Assembly: GCA_013397455.1 (NCBI GenBank)
Contig: VYZB01000273.1
Location: 1,094,745 to 1,158,744 of the forward strand
Source: Crotophaga sulcirostris
Taxonomy: Eukaryota; Chordata; Aves; Cuculiformes; Crotophagidae
Reading direction: 5' to 3'
DNA length: 64,000 nucleotides
The notes under the pieces are model-generated. The model saw only the letters and a program-made list of their open reading frames with translations. It made no database searches and was not told where the DNA came from. Each line of letters begins with the position of its first letter. The first letter of the stretch is position 1. Shown one piece after another: positions 26,084 through 38,985 of this stretch. The position numbers and the translations under genes were made by a program.

Positions 26084-27389
26084 TTCCCATCTTTTCTTGG
26101 TTTGGTTGAAAATTTCTCAAGGCAGATACTCCTGTGCTGTGTCTGCAGAGTCCGCCGCACAATGAAGTGGAAGTTCAGCTTCGGGCACATAAGCTTTAGT
26201 ACAATGCAGATTAATATATTTTTTCCCCCTCTTTCATTTGTTCAAAGAAGAAGATGCAATCTACCTCAGCTTGAGCTCTGCCTGAGGTATGAAATATGTG
26301 TGAGAGTTTACATTTTTAGCAGCAAGATGTTTCTTAATTAGAACTCTTCTTATCAGTCTACTTCTTTTAACCATTTCAATGTAAATTTTGTCAGGGTCTC
26401 CACTTTTAAAAAATATGCTTTGTATTTTTTTTTCCTTTTCATTGTTAGTATATCTAAATTATGTGCATTTCTTTGTGGGTTGGTATGCCATAATTCTTCC
26501 TTAAAACTATTAATGACAGAGGGAAAGGTGTATTCAGCTGCTGATGTGATGAATACTCATTTGATGGAGAGCAAACAATATCTACACTTGCAGGAGAATT
26601 TTGCCTGTGAATTTCTGGAATGGAGATTTTTCTGTAGGAACCTCTAAACGTGAAAGGACACGCCCCAGAGATCCAAGAAAAAAAGCTAATTAAATGAATT
26701 AGAATATAGCAGTCATGAAATTGTGCTTCTGTTTTGCCTTACCGGACTTCACAACCCTGAGGACATTGTCTAGCCAGCGATCGGAAGTATAAATGAACTC
26801 TGACTTTGGGAACTTTGAGACCTAACAGAGGAAGAATGGTGGAAAGTTTGCCAGAGAGGCCCCAGAGATAATAGTCAGAATTATATAACGTACGTATATA
26901 GGACAGAAGCTACAATGATTTTCTCCTTCGGGATGACAGCTTCAACTATGAATGTGACTTCAATAAAAATGTTGTGATTTGGAGACAAAAATAATGACTG
27001 CTGGCCAAATCGGGACCCTTGCATCAAGCCTGCATGAAGAGGGATTTGCACGGATGCTGTTTGCAGTAGGCAGAAGCCCATCATAGCTTTTTTGGAGATA
27101 TTACTAAGCCCCTTAGTTCTTTCCAAACTAGGGGATTTAGAATAGTGAATCCTCTGAATTTTCACATTAATTTTCTCCCACCCATGCCCTATTCTCGTAC
27201 TTGCAAAACAGAGAGATCCTTGCCTTTCCTTCTCTTGGCTGGTCCATAGTGTTCCTGCTCTTGGAAGGATATTATCTCTGGAAAAATAATAAAATGGAGC
27301 TCACAAATCAGAGAATTCAGTAATTTCTTTAGGTGTTATTAAAGGATTTTTATGTGAAAGTTTCAGGCATACAAAGATAATTAAAATAT
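26084..27389. other. Non-coding stretch, no feature recognised
   Basis: No gene or repeat recognised; scattered frames under 95 codons only. Confidence 0.5.
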
Positions 27390-27419
27390 AATAATTAAAT
27401 TAACAAATTTTTAATTATT
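27390..27419. repeat. AT-only inverted repeat
   Basis: AATAATTAAA (27390-27399) pairs with TTTAATTATT (27410-27419) around a 10-nt loop, inside a 60-bp AT-rich patch. Given the composition it may be chance. Confidence 0.6.
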
Positions 27420-27649
27420 AAAAATAACAAAATTGTCCAAAATATGTACAGAATTGAAGCATAATATTCCTTTCTTTAGCATCCCAGAGGTATTATAAAG
27501 AAAGCAAACCTTTGTTGACATGGAAAACTATTTGGACTCCATCTGCAAAATTTAGGGGCAAATTTTATCTCTGGATGTTGTGAAAGTACATAGTGTGTAT
27601 TTAAATCCAGAATGCTCTCTTTTTTTTTTTTTTTGAATGTTATATACAA

Positions 27650-27686
27650 AGCTTTTGAAAAAAAAAAATTACATTTTTCAAAAGCT
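27650..27686. repeat. Perfect 13-bp inverted repeat hairpin
   Basis: AGCTTTTGAAAAA (27650-27662) and TTTTTCAAAAGCT (27674-27686) are exactly complementary, with an 11-nt A/T-rich loop. It lies 15 bp after a T15 tract (27620-27634). It could fold as a cruciform or, if transcribed, an RNA hairpin. It is too short and A/U-rich for a confident miRNA precursor. Confidence 0.85.
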
Positions 27687-29349
27687 ACTGCTTGCCCAAG
27701 ACAAATGTTTGATTTGTTGTAGTGGAGAGTGGTCACTTACCTTTGATTGTCTTCAGAATTATTTGAAGACTTAACTGCAGTTAAAAATGTGACCTGAAAC
27801 CAATGCCTCTAAGCAAGACGAAATTGCTTCGCTGCCATAGAAATACCAGTACAAGTCAAGAAAATCAGTTGCTTTCTCTAATCTTCTTTCCTTTGGAAAC
27901 TTTGCTAATGAGATCAATTCCAGAGACAGTTGCCTTGATCCACAATAGTAAGAGTCCTTCTGTTGGCAGCTAAATAAAGCTGGATAACCTAAAGCTATGT
28001 TAAGAATTTGTAGCATAATGTAAGGTGAACAGACAACCTGGCTCTACCGAGGCAATGCCAATACTTAAGTGTGTCATATTTTGTTTGACTGCTAAAAATG
28101 GCCTGTAACTGTTCTTTTAGCATAGCATCCGTTCTTTCTGTCTGGCTGCAAATTAGAAACTGTGTCCTTTATCAACATGACATACAATTCAGATGTAGTC
28201 CCAGCTGATTTTGTGACTCAAGGGTAGGTAGGAGGAAAGGAAGAAGTGGAAATACTCACTTTAGTTCAATGTTTAGGGGCGTACCTGAAAAATAAAATCT
28301 TTGAGCATATTGAGTGTTAATTGTCCATTCAATACTTAACCTTTCTGTGAGCTGTAGAAAGAGCCTTGGAATCAGTAAATATTTGTTCAGAAAACCAGAA
28401 AGAAGATGCTTTATTCAAAGTAGAAAAAATCTGAGAAAAACCTCGATGGATTCTTTATATTTACAAGGCTAAAAATAGGAGTGAAGATATTTTGGTCACT
28501 GATAAAGCTGAGGAGATATGGGTCCTGGTCTTTGTCCTGCATAAGACTTGGGAAATATTGGAAGGCTGTTGGAAGGTGCAGGAAATACACTGAGAATGAG
28601 CAGATACTGTCATTGTGCATATCACTTTGCTGTAGCCAGTGTCTTTGTGGTTGCATCAAATGTAAGGGACTCTGGTAATGATACCTGTGCAGAAAATTGA
28701 AAAGGTGGAGCATCTTTTCGTCAGCAATGTTGCAGTTGCAAGGTAACAGAACTAGTGAGATCAGTTGTGCTTTTCCTTAATGGCAAATCTTTTAGAGCAG
28801 TAAAGGTAACTCACAATAACTTAAGTTTTCATATTGAGTTGAAAAAAAGAATGCAAGGTCTTGATGGTCTCATTCTTATATCCACTTCTATCTTATAATG
28901 CTGTGAAAATTTTTGGAATGTACTTACTCTGCAATTCAAAGTAAAAAAGGTAGGTTTTTTTCTTTTTTTTTTTTTCCCTATGTCTCATTAGTGAATGTTA
29001 CCTCATTAGGAAATCCTTTAAATGCCTGAATTGCTATCCTGAAGAATTAAGTCTTCCATTTATCGACAGAACATGTGCAGCTTTGGCACGAGCAGTGTAA
29101 ATTACCCACTGTTTCCTGTCAATGGCTTTCTGTCTTGCTTGGGAGATGCACATCTAGAGAGGATTGCTCAGACAGGGCAGACACTTCGTCTTTGACCTAA
29201 CCCATAAGGAGGGCTGGCAGGATGGGGGAGAGAGTTTTCATGATCTCAAGAAATGTGTGTTCTTTGGCTGAATGAATTAAGGTACGCTCTGACAATCCTT
29301 TTTGCCTTTTTTTTTCCTAGTGGAACTTTTAATTTTTTTAGTTCTGTTG
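27687..29349. other. Non-coding stretch, no feature recognised
   Basis: Unique AT-rich DNA with a T13 tract at 28963-28975. The minus-strand 100-codon and overlapping plus-strand 65-codon frames at 28.4-28.7 kb have no recognisable domain. Confidence 0.5.
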
Positions 29350-29682
29350 CAAGTTCTGCCTTCCAGTGCTTAAAGGTTGTTCCAGGAAACCCTTGATGAG
29401 GGAGTGCATTGACAGGGTGAAGGGGAACAGTTTGAAGCTGAAAGAGGGGAGATTGAGATAAGATCTTAGGGAGAAATGTTTTCCTGTGAGGGCTGGGAGG
29501 CCCTGGCCCAGGTTGCCCAGAGCAGTGGTGGCTGCCCCATCCCTGGAGGTGTTCAAGGCCAGGTTGGATGGGGCTTGGAGCCCCCTGATGCAGTGGGAGG
29601 TGTCCCTGCCCAAGGCAGGGGGGTGGAACTGGATGATCTTCCGGGTCCCTTCTGACCCAAACCATCCTATGATTCATTTTGG
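29350..29682 (+). mobile_element. CR1 LINE 3'-end copy (type A tail)
   Basis: About 330 bp of CR1, 5' truncated. In order: CTGCCTTCCAGTGCTTAAAG, a CTGAAAGAGGGGAGATTGAG block, GAGGCCCTGGCCCAGGTTGC, GCCCCATCCCTGGAGGTGTT, AAGGCCAGGTTGGATGGGGC, GGGAGGTGTCCCTGCCCAAG, GGAACTGGATGATCTTCC and the tail CCAAACCATCCTATGATTC. This covers the end of ORF2 and the 3' UTR. Its GC richness contrasts sharply with flanking DNA. Long minus-strand frames (29246-29677 and 29338-29613) are antisense to this repeat and are not genes. Confidence 0.96.
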
Positions 29683-32639
29683 AGCTGGTCAGGCAGTAAA
29701 AGTAAACGAGTTACTGTTTCTGTCCTAGTCTTTCTAAAGTGGAAATGCACTGTTAATGACCTAGAAGCAAAATCTAGGGCAAAGAAAAACTTCTGCAAAA
29801 GTTTGGACCACTTCCTCAGCCCCTGTTAATCGGCAGAGCTCACTTGGAGCCTGTAAAGCTATAAGGATGTAATTCCAGTGAACATCAGTTTAAATGCTTC
29901 TAACTCAAAGAACTGCAGGGTTCAGGGATGCTCATGTGCATGGCTTAGATTAAGCCTCAGCTAATTCAGGCAGGGCTAGGGAATTTCTTCATCCCAGTCA
30001 ATTCATCACCACTGTATTAGCAGAGGGAAGGAGCAGAGCAGGTTTCCCAAGAAAGATTTCTTCCAGCTGAAACAGCCTCTGCTCTCTCACATTATTTGAT
30101 CTTGATTATTAATTTACTCCAACGTAAACAGAAACCTCAGTGTTTTCATCTTTTCTTCTTCAGTGGAAGTAGAGGCTTACACTAAAAAAAAAAAACCCTC
30201 ACAAATTCTGATGATTGTTTGATTGGTAACAATTGCAGAAGAATTAAGGAGAAGAAAATTACTCATGTAAGGCAAATAACAGAACCAAATGGCAAAATAC
30301 ATGTTGATTACACCAGGATCTAGGAATTTGGCATTGCTTTCATCTCTGGCAGGATCCACCTTTAAAGTCAACATTTATTTGTGCAGATCTTTAGTAACAT
30401 AGGCTGTGTTGGTCTGACTTGTGCTAAAACACATTGAAATAAACAGTGGAGAAAGGGCAGCAGCTGAGAAGAGACCCAGACAGTTCTGCACGTGTGGGGT
30501 CTGAAATCCTGGGATGTAAAACACCCTTTACTCTCACTGAATTAAACTGGAGCAGTTCTGTTACTCTGCACAAGGTCAGATTTTGAGTGGCGATTTAGTT
30601 ATTTGGTCATTCTGTCAAAGGACAGTTTTTTTGATGACAATAAAGCTTTATTGTATTTATTGACTGCAAATGACTGCACCAGTTCCCAAATTTGCAGGTC
30701 CTGAATTTTCATAATATTGAATTTAAGCATGTAAGTTAGGAAAATGCTCATAAGTAGAAGAGGGGTTAATTGGTAGTATTTGAGTTAGTAAATTTGCCTG
30801 TTGTTAATTGAAAAGACATTTATTTTAAGTCCAGCGGTTCTATTGTTTTGTAGATTTAGTCTTATTTTGTTCCTGTCACATATGAGCTCTCGTATTATAA
30901 CATGACAGAGCTTTGAGTAAAATGATACATTTTCCTCTAGATCAGTCTGCCTGGTCTCAGCAAGTTTATTCAGGCAGTGGAAATCCCTTATTAAATACAT
31001 TTTTCAAAACTTCCAGCAATACTGTTTATTTATAGATTACAGGGGAGATAATCAGTGCTTTCCACTCATATTCGCTTAGTTCTTCCTAATGATACCTAGT
31101 CACACTCAGTCATGGTCATGCATACTCTGTTCCACTCACAGTAAATTCCATTCACAGTAAATTTGAATTCACACTTCATAGTCAATCACTTAACTCATTC
31201 ACATCAGTCACACTGAATCAATACTCTCTCTCCTTTTATTTTTTTTAATGCTCACTCCTTTCCTTTCACATTTAGTCTTAAACATCTACAATCATACTCA
31301 TTTGCTTGGTGCCCATCCCCATGGACAAGAATGTAGCTGTCATTAATTGTAAGCCCTCTGTTACTCATAAATTCAAATGGTTATTGCAGGGCTAGGCAAG
31401 TATTGCAGTAATCACAGGTACTGCTTCGATTTCTTGCTGATGGCAATAAACCAGAGGTTTTGTTCTTGTTTTGGAGTGGAAAGCTTACACACATGAGTGT
31501 GTTAGCTCATTACACACAGCATAACCTCATGTGTGATGTGGATCCGTTACCCTTAGGTTGTTTGTTTTGATCACCCTGGGGATGCACGAGAATTAAGTAG
31601 AGTTGATGCTGATTTTTTTAAATTTTTTTTCCAATTTAATTTGATTCTAAACAAAGGTGAAATACTGTGATAACAGGGTGGGAAGCTAAGTATATTGTTG
31701 TGGTCAGAAATCATGAAAAGGAGTAGTGTGTGGAGTAGAGCAGGGTTTATTTAATAAATAGAATTGTATAAAATGAACAGTTGCAAATTCTCTTGTCTCC
31801 ATTGTGTGCCTGTTTGAAACCTGGCACAGGAGAGAATGAACCTACCACACTGCTCACCTAAATTCAGTCCACTGTCTCTGGTCTCAGGGAGGTGTTTCAT
31901 GCAAGACTGAACGGTTGAGCAAAAGGGCTTGTAGATATATTTTTGCCTTCTTTTGCTTCCAGATGGCATCAGGCAACTCTTTTTCTGCGAAGGCTTTGAT
32001 GTCAAAATGCTAAAGATACCTTGAAGCTCTAAATTTCCCACGGGGTATTACAGCACGGAAGTCACTAGTAAGATTTCCTGGTTTTAAGAGCTAAAATGTG
32101 CAAGAATATTAATGCAGATGTTTTAGCCAAACATTGAATTTACTGATGAGGAGCAGACACGGTTTTGGTTGGTATTTTTTTCTGCCTCCATTTATGTCTA
32201 TATTAATAACTGACAACTGAAAAGATAATAAGATGTACAGTTTAACCAAAGGACACCAATTCACTCCCATTGAAAAATATATGTTACATATGAGTCCACA
32301 TAAATAGTGAGTAATGGAAAAAAAGGGCAAGGAAGACGACATAAAGGTTTTGATGAAATTGCAGAAGCAGTACTGGTGGGCAAATACTTGGTGTGCAAAG
32401 TCTTCCTCGACTCTCAGGGCACTTAGGAATCCTCCAACAGGAGGAAAGACGAGCCAGCCTTACTCGCAGCATATTGTGACATCCAGTGAAAGGAAAAACA
32501 AACTATTGCATTGAATTAATAGCTTTGTGTTTGGGGACAAAAGAGCACGTCTCATGAGATGCAAAAGGATCATATCTATCATCTTGGGATTGGCCTAGGA
32601 GGAGAGAAAGTACATTTGATAGACTATTATCCTAATTTC
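29683..32639. other. Non-coding stretch with a small direct duplication
   Basis: A 16-bp direct tandem duplication, CCACTCACAGTAAATT (31132-31147) and CCATTCACAGTAAATT (31148-31163), sits inside a region (31095-31225) rich in CACTCA/TTCACA-like words. Otherwise no gene or mobile element is recognised. Confidence 0.55.
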
Positions 32640-33095
32640 TGTCCTGAAAATCATAGGGGTACGGACAGTGGAGCAGCAGCTGTAACCTCGGAGCTGCGAA
32701 CGTGAAGCAAAAGGTTGTAACTGGGTTGTTCTTTTCTCTTCCTTTTTCTGTTCTGTTATTTATCCCTAAGAAGGAAAGGAAGAAAACAAGGCAATTACGT
32801 GCTCTGGGGCACCACAATAATCAATAGCAGGAGCGAGCAGGGAGATGGGTCTGGATAGAGAACTGGCGTGAAGGGGCGCAGTGCGATCAGGGTGTGCGGT
32901 TTGTTGGGGGGAGCAGCACATCACCGACAGGCCACCGAGTGCCCAGGGAACCTTCATATGGCATTTAATTGACATTGCTAAGACAAGATGCAACTACAGA
33001 GTTAGTAGTGGAGGGCAGTGCTGATGAGTTTTCATGGTCACTTTTTTTGCTGCCTTGGTAAAGCCATTTCCATCCGCGGTGCTGCAGTGACCGTT
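32640..33095. promoter_or_regulatory. Broad CpG cluster in AT-rich DNA
   Basis: About fifteen CpGs occur in roughly 455 bp, including TGCGAACGTG, GGCGTGAAGGGGCGCAGTGC, TGCGGTTTG, CACCGACAGGCCACCGAG and ATCCGCGG. G+C rises locally. No repeat family explains it and no coding exon is recognised. It is below a classical CpG island in density, but may be an unmethylated regulatory element. Confidence 0.3.
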
Positions 33096-33680
33096 AAGGG
33101 AAAAAGCAAGAGCTGACCCATAAGCAAGAACAGGTAGACACACATTCCATAATGACTTCTCTGTATTAATAATGCCTTTCCCCCCCCTGAAATATTCTTT
33201 TTACCCTCAGGTTTTGGGTTTTCTTACGGTTTGTTTTATTTTTTTTTACCAGCGCAATTCTTAAACGAAGATTTCTGTGTGAATTCACGAAGTGCATTTG
33301 GACTTCCTTCAGTGTGTGCTTAGCAGATGTTCACTGAAAAACAAAGTTTACCCAAACATTTCTGAGGTTGGAGTTTGTATATACAGCCTCTCCCTTTTCT
33401 TTCCAGAGGGTACCATATTAACAATTCTTTTCTCGCCAGTATAAATATTTTTACTGCAATTAACTGCATAATGGTACAAGACAGATACTTGAAGAGGGTG
33501 TACTTATCCACTACAATTTGAGTCATGCCTTTACAGTAGCTTCCGCCCCTGATGTCGTAGAAATCAACTGAATTTTTAGTGAAAAAACATCTAAATATGG
33601 GAATAATTCCCTAACCTGTTTATTTTGAAAAGTGGTTTGCCTTCTAATAACACAGCCATAATGAACATCTATTAGCTTTG
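33096..33680. other. Non-coding stretch, no feature recognised
   Basis: Contains a C8 run near 33180-33188 and a T-rich tract near 33238-33247. Nothing further is supported. Confidence 0.5.
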
Positions 33681-33712
33681 CTTTACTTTATTTTATTTTA
33701 TTTTATTTTTTT
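33681..33712. repeat. (TTTTA)n microsatellite
   Basis: TTTA/TTTTA units repeat about five times (CTTTACTTTATTTTATTTTA and onward), ending in a T7 run. A simple sequence repeat; no adjoining SINE is recognised. Confidence 0.9.
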
Positions 33713-35616
33713 CTGAGTCATTCTTTGATTTTCAAAACATTTTGGTCATCTGCAGACTCCAAGACTCCTTCCAGGAGAAACACTGCAGAATCAAGTGCAT
33801 CTCTCCTGCCTTTTAAAATTACCCTTCAGGGCAGTGCACACACAGAGTGACCCTGGCTTTTGACAAACCTTTGCTGAACAAAATGTAACAAGCCCTGTAT
33901 ATTTTGAGCAGCATTTTCTATTCTGACAGAGACAGCTCGGTAGCATTTGATGTCTGCTTGCTGGTCATAGATAATGGTGCATCTTGGGACCATTGTCATC
34001 CCTGTCAATAAGACGGCCTGGGGGGACGTGCAACAAAGCTACCTTTTGATTCACCGTTTTTCCTTCCTTCCCAAGACATTTGTAAGCCTGTGGTCAGCTA
34101 GGTCACTTTATTTCATCCTGATGTGCCTTGATAATAGCATCATGTCTAACAAAAAATTTTGACAGACCATCGATGTATGTTTCTTTGGTTCCTATGTTGT
34201 TTTCTATGCCTCCTCAATGTCAAACAAGCTTTGAAAGCTACTGATTATGTTTGTTTGGACTGAATTTGACAAGATTCCTATTCTTTGAAGCAATTAAGCT
34301 CCTGAGGATGGATCTTGGGATTTGAGCTAATTTTTTTTAGCATTAAGGAAGCTACCAGAGCATATCATATGCTTTGGCTTTTTTTTTTTTTTGATTCAAG
34401 GTTGTGTTTTTGTTGTCTGTTTAGAAATACCTGAACCCAAAGGAAACTTTTAAGCTTTAGAAGAAAATAAAAAATGGAAAAGAAAAAGCTCCAGCTTAAA
34501 GCTAAAAGTTTTGCCTATGTATACATTTATTTTATCACAAAATAACAAGTTTGTCAAGTTCAGGTAGTGAATTCTCTGCAGAGTTTTAACTGTTCTGAGG
34601 CCATACAAGCTGCCCATTTGCAGATATGTTTTAGGAGTTAGTCTATTGAAACCCTTGCTTAGGAAGCAATAGAAATGGCAAACAAAGTGTTTTGCTCAAC
34701 TGGCCACAGATAGAAGTCACAACCTGGCTCAGTTATTGTTTAAATCAGTTGCAGGCAATCCAACATATGAGTTAACAGTATTTTTAGTTTTATCAATTAA
34801 CTAAATTATGGTGATACTGTAGTTCACTAAAGCATTTCCAGAGCTACACAACCATTTGTTTTTGGCAGTCACAGACAGACGTTTGTATCCTGCCCCTGTA
34901 GCAGTGGGCATGAAGCACATGCACATTTAATTGGGTGAAGTTTTTTTCCTTTTTCTTCTGGCATATAAAGATGAATTTATCACACTTCATGTAGTACTCA
35001 AAAAGGCAAATGGTAATTTCCTGTTACACAAAAAACCCGCCTTTCATTTCTGCTCTATGTCATGTTTTAAGAAATTTTTGTTACTTTTCAGTATATTTAA
35101 TTCTCATTTTTACCTTTTATCACCGCACAGTGGAAAGGACTTTCCTTTTGAAAATTACCTTTAGCAAAAAAATCACCTTTTTCATATTTGATACCATTTG
35201 AGGCCAGATCCCAAAGAGCCTATGCATGTCCACATCCCACCCTATGAATGGAAATCTGGAGATGCCCAGGAGCCTGAGTCTCATGAGCTTTGAAAGCAGC
35301 GAGGCAGAGATTTTTGTCTTTGTATGATCTTTCAGAGCACTGGAGAAGCTTCAGGAACTTCATGAACAGTAGAAATCCACAAGAATAAGCAAGGTTTAAA
35401 AGTCAGTTCTCTATTCTTTCTTGGGAAACAGCAACCATCACTGAAAGGAAAGTAAATCTCAGGTTAAATGACAAAGGTGAAGTGATTGGCTGTGGCTCAG
35501 GGTGTGCTCACAACTGGAGCACATTGCTATCCCTGTTCTTTCCAGCACGATTTTGGTGGCCCAGTTTAAGATCCAGCTTACTGGGCTGTTTACTTTCCAG
35601 TATTGTTCTGCCTTCC
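33713..35616. other. Non-coding stretch, no feature recognised
   Basis: AT-rich unique DNA with T14 at 34379-34392. No gene or transposon supported. Frames below 80 codons. Confidence 0.5.
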
Positions 35617-35695
35617 TAGATCAGTGTAGGCAAATTTCTGTGCCTCAGTTTCCCTTTAGATGAAAGCAGAAGTATTAATCTCCCTTTTAAAGTAA
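35617..35695 (+). mobile_element. Short MIR-type SINE relic
   Basis: TAGGCAAATTTCTGTGCCTCAG followed by TTTCCCTTTAGATGAAAGCA and GAAGTATTAATCTCCC matches the sense strand of the MIR core pattern, in which GGGCAAGT...CTGTGCCTCAGTTTCC is followed by CATCTGTAAAATGGGAATAA. About 80 bp is recognisable. The GTGCCTCAGTTTCCC block is the strongest evidence. Upstream sequence that would hold the tRNA-derived part is not recognisable. Confidence 0.5.
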
Positions 35696-36322
35696 TTTTA
35701 TCTCTCTCATTGAAAGCAGATATTCAACTGTAAAACACTGTATTTTGTTTTTTATTAGAATCTGTATTTAGATTTATAATATGAGTAAACAGCCTCATTA
35801 ATACATTTTTGTGTTGTTGATTATAGAGTTCAAATGGCTGTATATGAAACTGTAGTTAAAAGTTGACTGCTGCAAATTTAGGCAGTTTTCTTGCTCATAA
35901 CATATCAAAATTGCCAATTTTCCCAAGGAATTCAGCTCCCTTTGGTTATAGCCTGAATCACCCCTTTCCCTCCCACACTCTGTGCCAAGGTCAGTGATTT
36001 CTGCCTGCGATCATGCCACCCCTGCCAGTGTTGTTTCAAAGGCCTCCAAAAGGGGACCAAGGATGTAAAAGAACTGATTGGTTTGCTTTCTTTTAGCTGG
36101 AATTTTTGTACATGAATCCAGTATTTTCCTGAAATTAATACTGATGCTTTTCTGGCTTTTATATTCAGTTCCTTTCCGGCAGGCTATCTATAGTTCTTCA
36201 GGACCGTATTGTCTAGTTATTCTTTCATATTAAATGATTGGGTTATTACTTTTATGTCTTTAGAATATTTAATTTTACTGATATCTCCATATTAAAAAGA
36301 TGATAAATTATAGCAGCTATTA
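35696..36322. other. Non-coding stretch, no feature recognised
   Basis: AT-rich sequence without a recognisable gene or repeat. Confidence 0.5.
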
Positions 36323-36612
36323 AGGGCCCAATCCTGAATTCTTAATGTAGTAATTTCCATTAAAGTTCTCCCTGACATAGATTTATATGGAATCTGATAA
36401 ATTTCTGCTTGGCAAATTCTTAGAGAAACTACGGAAACCTGAATTAAATTAGTCTGTTAAAATAATCAACATGAGCCCGATCTTGTCAAGTAAGTGGTAG
36501 ATGAGGGTGTTCTGTTCATCACAGGACAGGAGTTAATGACTAATTATTGAGCACCAAAATGGGAAAAGTGCAGTGGGATTTCCAGGCACTAGCGGGATTT
36601 AGGATTGAACCC
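36323..36612. repeat. Possible decayed palindromic repeat(s) with GGGCCCAATCCTG-like ends
   Basis: GGGCCCAATCCTGAATTCTT at about 36324-36343 is mirrored by GGGATTTAGGATTGAACCC at 36594-36612 in inverted orientation, and AGCCCGATCTTGTCAAGTAAG at about 36476-36496 is a third, direct-orientation relative. Palindromic repeats with GGCCCAATCCTGCA-type ends are common in turtles, crocodilians and other amniotes. The arms between these motifs have decayed too far to align by eye, so one element of about 290 bp or two adjacent ones are both possible. Confidence 0.35.
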
Positions 36613-38985
36613 TATTTTTGCTTTAAATCTTACAAGACCACAGTTTTTTTTGCTTTGTGTTTCTAATCTGTTTTCCTCTACTGTGACAAAAATGTAGAAA
36701 AATGATTCTCTGTTAGTGACAATCCTTAAATAGTGCGGGAAAAAAGTGGGTTCCTCCTCAGATAGAGACAGGCTCTAGCAGCTACTTGTGTTGGAACACA
36801 GGCTGGACATGTCCATGGTGGTCTTGGTTCACTTTGGCTCCCTTGAGCATGACCTGGAGACCACTGATGTTAAAATGAGTTTTTCCTGTGGCCACCATGG
36901 GCTCTCACGTTGACCCCTCAAGACATGGGGACATGAGAAATCTTGATGCATTGTCCTTATTCTGACACTCTGATTTTAAGTGTTTAAAATGAACTGTCTC
37001 ATTCTATTCTCCCCTTTTTGTTTTCAATCATTTCATAGGAAATCTTAAGATTTTTCATAATATTTTGTCCTCTTAAAGTGCCAAGGCAGAGCACACAAGA
37101 CAAACATGGATGGATTTGATGCTTTAATGGATAACAGTGTGCAGTAATTAATAGCAGAGGAACTAACAGAAAGGCAGGGCATATAATAGAAAATAAAATT
37201 TGGATTTCTCTGAATTCACCTGTCTACAACATCATCTAAGAGATGGTAGTGCTGTTAATGCTCTTTCTTGATGAAAAGTAAGGTCATGCTGATCCTGGAT
37301 GACAACAAGTGAACAGAATTATTTTATAGATCTCATTCGAAAAGCCTTAGTGAACTGAGAGCTTTTTCCTCATTTAAGAACATGACAGTGAAACAGACAT
37401 GTTGTTCCATGCGCTTTCATGGAAATATTACCTCTAAAATATAAGTTTACACCCAGAGATTTCAAATACTAGGAACATTTTAGAAAAAACTTTATCCAAC
37501 ATAGAATACGTGATATCATGGAATGAGACAAAATTAAAAACAATTCATTTGTGCTTAATGTGGTTAATTAATTTTGAAACTAATTCTGGATGATCTGTTT
37601 TGAAATAAATGCTTCAGTTGTTAATGTTTTTTAAATCTTTAAGAAAAAGAGCATTTGTTTGATCTAAACTGCATTTTCTTATCTTTTTTCCCTGTTTTAC
37701 CATCCTTGCTACTGAATTCAAGAACAAATTCCTTGCTGAGTTCTAAATATGAATGTTTCTTCCATTTCATATGTTCTTTAACTTTGCCTTAGAAGAAACA
37801 AAGCACAAAGGTAGACTTACCAGATTGTCAGTGTAATGAAGTACTTAATTTTACATAGGTTTCTTAGAAGAAGCTAAATTTCAAGAAGAAAGAAAAAGTC
37901 CCCTCTAGACCAATAATTGTCTATGGCAGGAAAACTCGTGGCAGTGAAAGTAGAGATTTATCTTTAGTTGGAATGAATTTCCTCTGTCAATTGGCATCTG
38001 AAAAAAATTCAGCTGGGAGACTTAAGTGACTAAATAGTTCTCAACTGACTGAAACAAATGGATACTTTAATGAAAATCTTTGGAATGTCACTCAAAATTC
38101 AGTCCCTGGCGTAATAGTGTACATTTTATGATACTGTGCATATGTGTTTCTGGGTTGTTGTCTTTTTCTTTAAATCTAAACTGAATCTGAGGTTTTATTT
38201 CTTAAAAGTATATCCCATATCTGGTTTACTTACTAAGATCAGTTCCAAATGTTGACTACATTTTTTTGATGTATTTAGGAGGATCTTCATCAACCGTTAA
38301 GTCTAAAGTAAGGGTAGCTTTATAATTATAATTTTAACTAGTTAACAAGGTCTCTGGGTAATGAATTATCCTTGAGTCTTCACACATGGAACTAGTCACC
38401 AGAATGAATTGGTGTAAAATGTAGTTTTCAACCATCCTAGGCTTTTATAAGGTATTAGTTTTGGAAAAAAATGTGTACTTTATAGTTTACTTTGGACTGA
38501 CAGTGTTTATCCTGTATGTTTGTAGAAATAAACAGGAAAACCCTTAAACACTAACAATTCTATTTGATTCTTGATGCTTCTTGGCAACTAATCACAACAA
38601 CTCCTTGGTGAGGTCCTACGTATGACATGTAAATATTTGACATAAAGGTAAAATATAGATATCTGAGCCCCTTATACATTTAATGATCCCGAACTATTTC
38701 TTGGACAATAGGCAAATAGCAAAATATCGCTTGTTTGAAAGGGGAGAGGAAAAAAAAATCCATGAACAAACTGTTCCTTTCTTATGTAGCTGCTTACATG
38801 TTGTTAATTGCTATAAGGATGAAACCCACTTCATTTTAGTGCTATAATTATACAAACAGTAACGGATGGGTCATCTTCCATTTCTGGATTTCTGCAAAGT
38901 GAAGGCTTCTCTGAGAATTTATGTGATTTCTTTGTTGTGTCTCTCATCAGAGGCTTTGTCATCAGCTCAGACCCTTTTCTTTTCA
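36613..38985. other. Non-coding stretch, no feature recognised
   Basis: AT-rich unique sequence. No gene, promoter or mobile element is supported. Confidence 0.5.

Noticed and set aside
29246..29677. 143-codon minus-strand frame (and a second frame at 29338-29613)
   Set aside because: Antisense to the CR1 copy at 29.35 kb. The GC-rich CR1 3' end regularly produces such open frames on the opposite strand, as also at 39.4, 50.8 and 54.5 kb.
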